From contig NC_088318.1 in assembly GCF_910592395.1 (NCBI RefSeq), positions 2,788,001 through 2,852,000 on the forward strand: DNA of 64,000 nt, written 5' to 3'. The notes beneath the pieces were generated by a model. That model made no database searches, was not told the DNA's origin, and saw only the letters and a program-made list of their open reading frames with translations. Positions 52,501 to 61,500 of the stretch are shown here, piece after piece; within the stretch, counting starts at the first letter, position 1, and every line of letters starts with the position of its first letter. The stretch is from Lineus longissimus. Lineage: Eukaryota > Nemertea > Pilidiophora > Heteronemertea > Lineidae. The translations under genes and the position numbers were made by a program.

Positions 52501-55500
52501 AAGTGACTATAGTCTGCTGTTCAATCCCTAATGGTGCCAGGGGATGTATCAATTACTTAAACAGATCTTATCTACTTACTTCCCCATTGTCTGATGACCA
52601 TATTTTCAAAGTGTCCAAACTTTTTCTTCGGTTTTCCATTCAGAAAATATTTTTCTGCAATTTTTGTATTCACAGAATTAAGTTTTCAGAAAATCTGGGA
52701 AATAAAACTCCGGAAAAAAATTATAAACATAGAGTATCATTAAGAAACCTACCCATTCCCTCAACTTATGCTGCAGGCAATGTAAACCCTGTACTCCCCT
52801 CAATAATCTGGATGGGGTATAGGATCTACATTGACCACTGCATTTAAAATTGAAGAAAAAACATCATGAAAATATATTTTTCTATTTTTGTCGTTTAATG
52901 GCTGAACTTAGTGAACTGTTCTCCCTGCAAATATATCAGGATATCTAGAAGCACTTTTGCAATTAAATTTCTTCAAAGTTATGTTTCCTTCCTGACATTA
53001 ACTGACAATTTTAATGGAAGATTAATGGAAGTACTTTCCTCCACGCCAGCTTTGAGGAAATTGGGTAATTGGCCAAGTCAGCTAATTAAGTCTATCGCAT
53101 GCTACATGATCTAAATAGAAATATTAAAATTTATGAACAGATTTGAAGAAGAAAAAAACTCACTGTCTCTAGTCTAAGCAGTTAAAGTGAATTTTGTAGG
53201 CGCAATATAATGCCCTTGCACTGTCTCTAGTCTAAGCAGTTAAAGTGAATTTTGTAGGCGCAATATAATGCCCTTGCACTGTCTCTGGTCTAAGCAGTTA
53301 AAGTGAATTTTGTAGGCGCAATATAATGCCCTTGCACTGTCTCTAGTCTAAGCAGTTAAAGTGAATTTTATAGGCGCAATATAATGCCCTTGCACTGTCT
53401 CTAGTCTAAGCAGTTAAAGTGAATTTTGTAGGCGCAATATAATGCCCTTCTGTTGCCTCAGTCGGTATAAAAAAATTGATGCATCATCAAGTCATCCAGG
53501 AGTTTCTGAGATGCACCCTATTGCGGGCCACTTCAATCTAAATGTCCGTTTTCATATGCGACTTTACTCATGCACAACAAGTCGTTTTCACTACATTTGC
53601 ATTTGAAATTTTCGAATTCAAGTTTCGAAAATTTTCAACGAACGGAGTAAACCTTTAACATGTTTAAGGGCAAATAGGTTTAAAACCTGCTCTATCCAAA
53701 CACTTGTCATAACCATAATCTGAGTGGACTGCTCGATTTTTTATTTATTACCGCTTCTTTTCAAGACGGCTAATTCATAATCGCTTTTGTCGCGTGCGTG
53801 ACAGGTAAGTCACGGATGATTAGTCAGAATTGATTTTCTATTAAACTTCTATTAGATTTGTATTCAGCACCTTGTACGGTCAAATTAGATTAAATCAACT
53901 CGGCAGCAGATTGCATCGCTGATCAAATCAACCTCGTCCCTTGAGAGGGATAACAAGGTTGGCTGATCCATACTGTTCTTAATTGGGCAGTCCCTTGGTA
54001 GGTTCAGGAATCTGTGCAGCTTATTTGAAGCGAATGTAATTTTTCAAGATTCGACAACAATCGTGGTATCCAATTGAAGACGAAATTGTCTAATTGAACA
54101 CGATTTTGCCAATGGAAAAGTAATCAGCTTCATGCAGGGGGTGGTCCCCAATGCCTCCCTCTATCTACGGCCATGTAATATTTGAGAACATCTTTTTAAA
54201 TGGACCATGAATTTTGGTATGACCATGAATTTTGGTATAGTGTTGTAAAAAATGTGTCTTTCTCAGACTCTGGTCCAGCCCCTGCAGTGACATGCATACA
54301 AGACTAACACGTGTCCTGTCACATCCTTGATATAAACAGCATGACTTAAATCAAGCTTCCTTGTAGAATTAGCACGTCACGTCACTGGTAGCCTATTGTG
54401 GCACATCTCAAATTGATCATGATTGATTGTCAGGAGGTTACACTGAAGCATCCGATATGTGACCACCTGATGATTTTACTGACTCCATGACAATGAAAAT
54501 TGCCTCAAATTCAGTCACTTGGGTCTATTACCAGCAGGTTCCAAAACGATTATTGACAGCAAGGCAAGTAGGTAATGTAAGCCAATTAAATGCTGAGATG
54601 TGAACGAATTTCAAATCAGCAATTAGAAACGTTGCCTGTAATTTGCACCACTGGGGTAATCGTTAAGAGGAAACTAATCTGATCTATCGGCCATTTCCAT
54701 TCAATTTGACCTCTGTAATCAGGACACCTCTCATCAATGTTAGTCAGTCTGTTGAAATTATTTTGACAATATGAATGAAATGGTCCAGGGACCATGTGCT
54801 CACCTCGGGTAATGTAATGCATGTCATTTGAAGTGGATATGGGGAGAACAGTTTCTGGCTAGTTTCACCAGTTTTCGATTCCATTGAATAATATAAAAAC
54901 TACAGTAGAACCTCTCTATTAAGGACACCCATGGAACTGACAAGTGCTGTCCTTAATAGAGAGGTGTCCTGATTAGAGAGGTCAAATTGAATGGAAATAA
55001 TCAATTTGGGACCAAGACAGGTGTCCTTAATAGAGAGGTTGTCCTTATTAGAGAGGTGTCCGCTAAGGGAGGTTCCACTGTATATGCTGAGGCCAGTCGC
55101 AGGGTCAGACACCTTGTAAGCTGTGCAAATCTACACAGACCAATTAATCAGGATCTTAGCCAAAGCCTCGCCAACTGAAATGTCATTAGTTTCAATCTGA
55201 TGACCACCATGACAGATCGTCACCACCCACAGGGGATATCTACTCGTACTCAGTTGACTGTCGTAGAGGCTGCGATACATCATTTAAGACCTCCCAAACC
55301 GCCAGGGAGCTTTTCCTATCACGGTGCAAGGTTGTGCAGTATGGTCTCCCTGGAGAATCAGTTCCCCAACTAACCGAGAATGTTATCTTTAAACCTTGTT
55401 TATTCAAGGCAGACTTTCCAACTTTCCGTTTGGTCTACAAAAGTACCAACCAATTGCAGTCAGAATCAAGCATTGAATCTGCCTGAAAACCTTTTCCATT

Positions 55501-58500
55501 ACAATGGTAATGCTAATAGTAATGATTGACTAACTACTGTACCAACCAATTGCAGTCAGAATCAAGCATTGAATCTGCCTGAAAACCTTTTCCATTACGA
55601 TGGTAATGCTAATAGTAATGATTGACCAACTAATGTTCCAACCAATTGCAGTCAGAATCAAGCATTGAATCTGCCTGAAAACCTTTTCCATTACAATGGT
55701 AATGCTAATAGTAATGATTGACCAACTAATGTACAAACCAATTGCAGTCAGAATCAAATACTGAATTGAATTGAATTGGTTGTTAGCAAGACCCTCTGCA
55801 TTTAGAAAGAGGCTGATGGATTTCACTTGAAATAATGATGGAGATACCAAGGTATTTTAGAATGAATGTCCATCTACTGATCGATATAAACAAGTCTTCC
55901 TACCTTTATTTCACCCAACTTGTATTGTTAATCCTGACGATAGTCAGAGAACGTTCCTGTCTCCGTTACGAACCGGGATACACCAAGTAAAGTAGTAAAA
56001 GTTCCTCTGATTGATCGGTATCTGGGTAGCAGTTGTCGCATGCAGCGTATTATCGGTAAGACTGTGTTCCTTTCTTAGTAGATGTTATCCGTTCTCAGAT
56101 AGACCCGCAGTCGGTTAACTCCGTCAGTGATCAAAAGTAGTGTAGCTATCATTAATCTTTGTCCGCTGCTTGGCTGACCTCGGCTCTAAGATTTACGGTC
56201 GATTGTTCAATCATTGCGCTCCTTTCCCACTAGAAGTTCCCCGTTCTTAGACACGCTGTCAGTCAATTTCTTCAACATCAAACAAAAGCAGTGAACACTT
56301 GGTATCGATCTGTATCAACCACTTGGTAATGGTTATTCCTAGCTGTCAGATGCGAGGTCGGTTAGTTTATTATTGGTAACAGTTTACACCTTCCCCGCTA
56401 GTAGTTCCCTGTTCTCAGATGAGATGTCAGTTGGAACAAAAACAGTGAACACTTGTCTTATTGATCTGTATAAACGACTTGGCCAACAGTCATTCCTAGC
56501 TCTCATATGCGAGATTAGTTAGCTTGTCATTGGTAACACTTGTCCTTTCCCACAGAAGGTCGGTGTTCTCAAAGATGCTGTCAGTCAATTTCTTCAATAT
56601 TGAACAAAAGCAGTGAACACTTGTCTTATTGATGGTATCAACAACTTGGTAATAGTCATTCCTAGCTGTCATATGCGAGGTTGTTTCATGTATCGTTGGA
56701 ACACTTAGCTATTTTTCCACTAGAAGGTCGCAGTTCTCAGAGGTGCTGTCAGTCAGTTTCTTCAATATTGAACAAAAGCTCTAAACACCCCTGTTAGTGA
56801 TCTCTGCCTGCAACTTAGCAACGGTAACCCAAGCTCTCAAGCTGAGGTTCTTCCAACGTGTTTAAGGAATTGATACCAAACTGGAGGCATTGGTTGTTTC
56901 ACCAAACACCAGCTGTCCAACCAAACACCACAATGGTGAGGCGAAAATGTAGGCCTAACCCAAAGCGGCAGCCAAACCTTTGGGCAAATTACAGCTTCAT
57001 CCGAGATATTAAGAGCACCCCCCACTTGTCAACAGTCCAAACTAAACTTTGATTATTCCGGTCAATCTTGAATTGTCTCCTGAATAGGAACATTTTCGGG
57101 TCATTTTGGAACTGTGATGCGCACGTTTCCCAGGGGTTTCTCCCAGGAAAACTACTCTGTAAGCTGGAAAGCCTTTCTTGAAAACGCATGATTCCCGGCA
57201 AGTTGGAAATTGATTTTCCCAGGTGATGGTTGGCATGGGCCTCAGGTAGCGCAATGGCCATAAAAGCAATCTAAGCCCGAGGTAAGTAGAACCGACTTGG
57301 TTACTTAAATCAACCTTAATGCCACGGAGGCAAGATTGACCGGAATAATCAAAGTTTAGTTTGGACCAGATTGTTTCTGCTTGGATGCAGTGTCTACTTC
57401 ATTAACTTCTTACTTCAAAGTGACTTTGCCCGAGGGAACTCGCCAAGTAGGTTGATTCAAATTAATTAACGATACGGGTTACGGGCTGCTAGATTTGAGA
57501 AGAATTGACAATAGACCGGAATCCTTAGCGGGCTGGTGGAAATGAGGTACAGTAAGGTTGAATGCACTTTACTCCTGGACAAATTCTTTCCCTACGTAAT
57601 TTCACCAGTCAACAGAGAATTCTGGCAAGTCTGAGGTCGACTTCCACTGGCCCTTAACCGGTTTATTGATTTGAATAGCCACACTGTCCATAACATAGAA
57701 TTATTATTACGATTTCACGTTTTATCTTTCTAGTTGGTGAAAGAGCAGAAGGGTCGGTTGTCCGAATTGTCGAGGACAAAACATGACCAGATTATGGATC
57801 AAAAGGTTGGTACAGTAAATTTAAAGCAGATATGAACAGCATAGGCACTCTGGAGAATCAATTCCCAGGCTTGGGGAGAATCAGTCGGGCCTTCCAACTT
57901 GCTGAGCTGGCCTGTCCTGGGAGAGGTTGGCCACCAACCCCCGACTTCAGTGACAGCACAGCAAGCTGAAGAAAAACACTTGTTTTCGGGTCGAGTTTAG
58001 AAAAAGTTGACACCCTGGTTCCAATTTCTCTCTCTGCCACTTTCAGGAGAGGATTGAGACACTGGAGGCCCATCTGGAGGAAGCGCGCAAACGGATGGTG
58101 CAAATGGAACTATTGAAACAGGTATGCAGACTCGTGAAATATGACGACATAAAACGGGGTTCCGCCCGTTTCCACCAGGTGGCACATCAGTGCATTATCC
58201 AACTCAGTTAATGCCTTTTCTATACTACTTTGATTTTTCACGCCGTCTTCAATTACCGAGGTCCCCGGTTACTTTTGCCGCTTGATCTCATTTCCTCGGG
58301 GAAATGAGGAGATCAGTTAACCCTTGATGGGGCGTGATGGCGTAACAATCAGTCATGGTGTCACCCGTGATGAATTGTAATGGTGTAACAGTCGTGATGG
58401 TGTAACCCCTTATGTCATATGGCGTGAAGTAATGCTTTGTAGCTTCAAAGATTCATGCTTAGATCATTAGAGTTGGCCTGCAGAAAAATGTCAAGTTGAG

Positions 58501-61500
58501 TTTAAATCTGAGGTCTGAGACATTTAGAACCTGAAATTTAATAAACTTGGGCTTAAAGTTAAAAACTGGGGTTTGAAACAAGAAAGAACATGGCATATTA
58601 GCACCCTGTTGAACCTCTCTATTGAGGACATCCACGGGATTGACAAGTGCTATCCTTAATAGAGAGGTGTCCTGATTAGAGAGGTCAAATTGAATGGAAA
58701 CAACCAATTTGGGACCAAAACTAGTGTCCTTAATAGAGAGGTGTCCGCTAAGGGAGGTTCCATTGTAGTGAGTGTCTTCTTTTATCAACTGTTGTGACTT
58801 TTCAGGAAAAGAACCGACTGCAGTCTCAAGCGGAGGCGCAGGAATCTGTGATCGAGGGCCTAAGGAGTGAACGCAAGCTCTGGGGACAGGAGCTAGCACA
58901 ACAAGGTAGCAGATGCTTTCTTTCTTTTCTGTTTTCATCGCGTCTCTTGCATGGAGGTTGACAAGCTGCTTTATTATGAGGAAGAGAAGGAATTGTAGGA
59001 AGGGGGCGAGTTCTTTATGTAAATTTTTCAAAATTCATGACTAATTTAAGATAATTTTCTTATGTAAGGAGGAGGTGTGTCCAATGTGCAACCTCCTTTA
59101 TCCTGTTGTTTGCGGGACTGCTTGGCCTAGGTTGATAGCCTCTGCTAGTACCAGGAATGATAAAATTAAGTCTTCATTTAATATATTACAGTTTTAACCC
59201 CAATCATATTGCAGTTTTAAGCCCAATCATATTGCAGTTTTAAGCCCAATCATATTGCAGTTTTAACCCCAATCATATTACAGTTTTAACCCCAATCATA
59301 TTACAGTTTTAACCCCAATCTTATTACAGTTTTAACCCCAATCATATTACAGTTTTAACCCCAATCATATTGCAGTTTTAACCCCAATCATATTACAGTT
59401 TTAACCCCAATCATATTACAGTTTTAACCCCAGTCATATTACAGTTTTAACCCCAGTCATATTACAGTTTTAACCCCAATCATATTGCAGTTTTAACCCC
59501 AATCATATTACAGTTTTAACCCCAATCATATTACAGTTTTAACCCCAATCAAATCAAGCACAATCCTGGGCAACTTGTTCTGGAGTAATCAAATTTGATT
59601 CAATTTTGATAGGTGCATCTCTAGCTTCTGATAGAGGTCGCCTGGAGTCGAAGATAGAAGGCCAACAGCACGAAGTCAATTATCTAAAGAAACAATTAGA
59701 GGTGAGGAAACTATTGCGCTGGAAAAGAATCTGGTTATGCCAGAAACAAGTTCTGTAGAACGGGAAATATTCACAGCTTGTATAGTTCGCGGTTTTGTGA
59801 ATTGGAACTTGGCAGGTATTTAGACAAACCTGTACATTACATTACTTTAATTAGGTTTTCATTTTTGCTGCATTTGCATTTTTTAAATATTTGTTGAAAA
59901 AAGCAGTAAAATTAAAATAAGCACGGAAATTTCCCTGTGATTTTTTCAAGGCTGCCCGGTTTTGGCGATAAGACAGAACTTACATTTATTGGCTTGCTAG
60001 GAGAATTGGTTCCCCTCATTGGCACTTTGATAAAGACATCATCCATTAAGGCCAGCAGCGGTTGATTACATGTTGATAAATCGAGGTCATAAGCGATTAG
60101 CAGAGTGAGAGAATGGAGGAAAACTTTTTTCGTGCCAATTTCCTACTCCAATTAATTATGCTGAAGCAAAGTGTAGGGATAGGAAGTAATTGACGTGAAA
60201 GATTATAATGGGTTGTAGAAGTGTCCTCTATCATCGATCCATTGAACATTGAACTTGAAAGGTGAAAGATAGCGTTTTACCCAAAAGACATCTTGTGGTC
60301 AGAGTGGTTAAAAATGGCAATTTGAGTTAGAGAGGTTGCCAGCAAAAGGGTTAACTCAATCCAATGATGTTGGAGTAGGTTCGTTTGTGCAATTTGTATC
60401 TGACGGACGGAGACTAATCTTCCTTTGATACAGTAACAGGAAATCAATGTTGCCGATATCAAATAATCATTTCAGCCAGGCTGATCTGATACCGTTAACG
60501 GATAAATTGGTCATGATCGGGCCCTGGTCACGGACTACCGTAAAGGTACTTTTGTGAGCTGTTTGCCTTCAAAGAGGTTGTCTGGACAAAGGAGGTTCTC
60601 ATGAGGAACCTTGATCAATCGGCACTTCAAAAGCAAAGCCCATTTTGTATCCAAATCATTATATTGTGACAGGCCCATAATCAGGAGGTTGTGGGTTTGA
60701 CTCTCAGCAGGATCACTGCTGTTTCGATGTCTTTTCGTCCTTGATCGAGACACTCGACCCTAAAATGCTGCATCCATTGAATGAGATGCATACCCAGGGA
60801 GCGTTGTCCCTGGCGTCTTTGCCAGGGCATGCAAACAACCCAAAAAGTGAAAAAGATGACCTGCTTACAATGGAATCTGACCAAAGATGGTGTCGCTAGG
60901 CCAATAAACCCAGTCAGCCCCTAACCCAAATGGGGCATAAAAACACTCATCCCGCCTTGGAGGAGGAATATTCCCCAGAGAATAAACACCTCCAAGTGTA
61001 GAGCAAACACTGAAGAAGAATTGTAACCGTGCAAGTCTGGGAGCCTCTTTTGATGATGACAGCTGCTGGTGGGAGTGAGGCCTTTACTCATGTATTCATC
61101 TGGTCTATTTCAGCGGGAGACAGACTCTGTCCGCATCAAATCTAAGATGATAGAAGATCAAACAGAGACAATCAAGAAACTGAAAGAGGTATGACACAGT
61201 TTGGGAAGGGCCCAGGACTTCTGACCGAAGGCTGTGGCTTTCCAGTTCGTCCCAAACCACTTAGTTCTTTCCACGTCAAGAGTTTGATGATTAAGTGAAA
61301 TAGTTTCTTAGTAGCTGCTTCCTGGCCTTCCCCTGGCGCATTCTGGGATGCCGAAAGTTAAGAGTTAATTCAGCAGAGTTAATTCAGAAAGCGCTGTTTT
61401 GTAAGAAGCTCTTCAGAGCCCTCTGGAACATCTGAAGCGCTTTTAACAGGGTTGACTCACAAAGCACTGAATAAATGCTGGACTTAACAACTGGCCTGGC

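Larger units (their letters stand above)
40491..57733 (+). other. LRRCC1: LRRCC1 intron 6 (17.2 kb)
   Basis: The largest intron in the window. It contains seven or more tandem-repeat blocks, AT-rich elements C and D, the longest pogo-like MITE and a perfect 36-bp inverted repeat. No nested gene recognised on either strand; the ORFs of 60-120 codons here are repeat-derived or without motifs. Confidence 0.75.

Noticed and set aside
58459-59031. 190-codon minus-strand ORF
   Set aside because: It runs antisense through LRRCC1 exon 9 and a pogo-like MITE; its translation reflects these rather than a gene.
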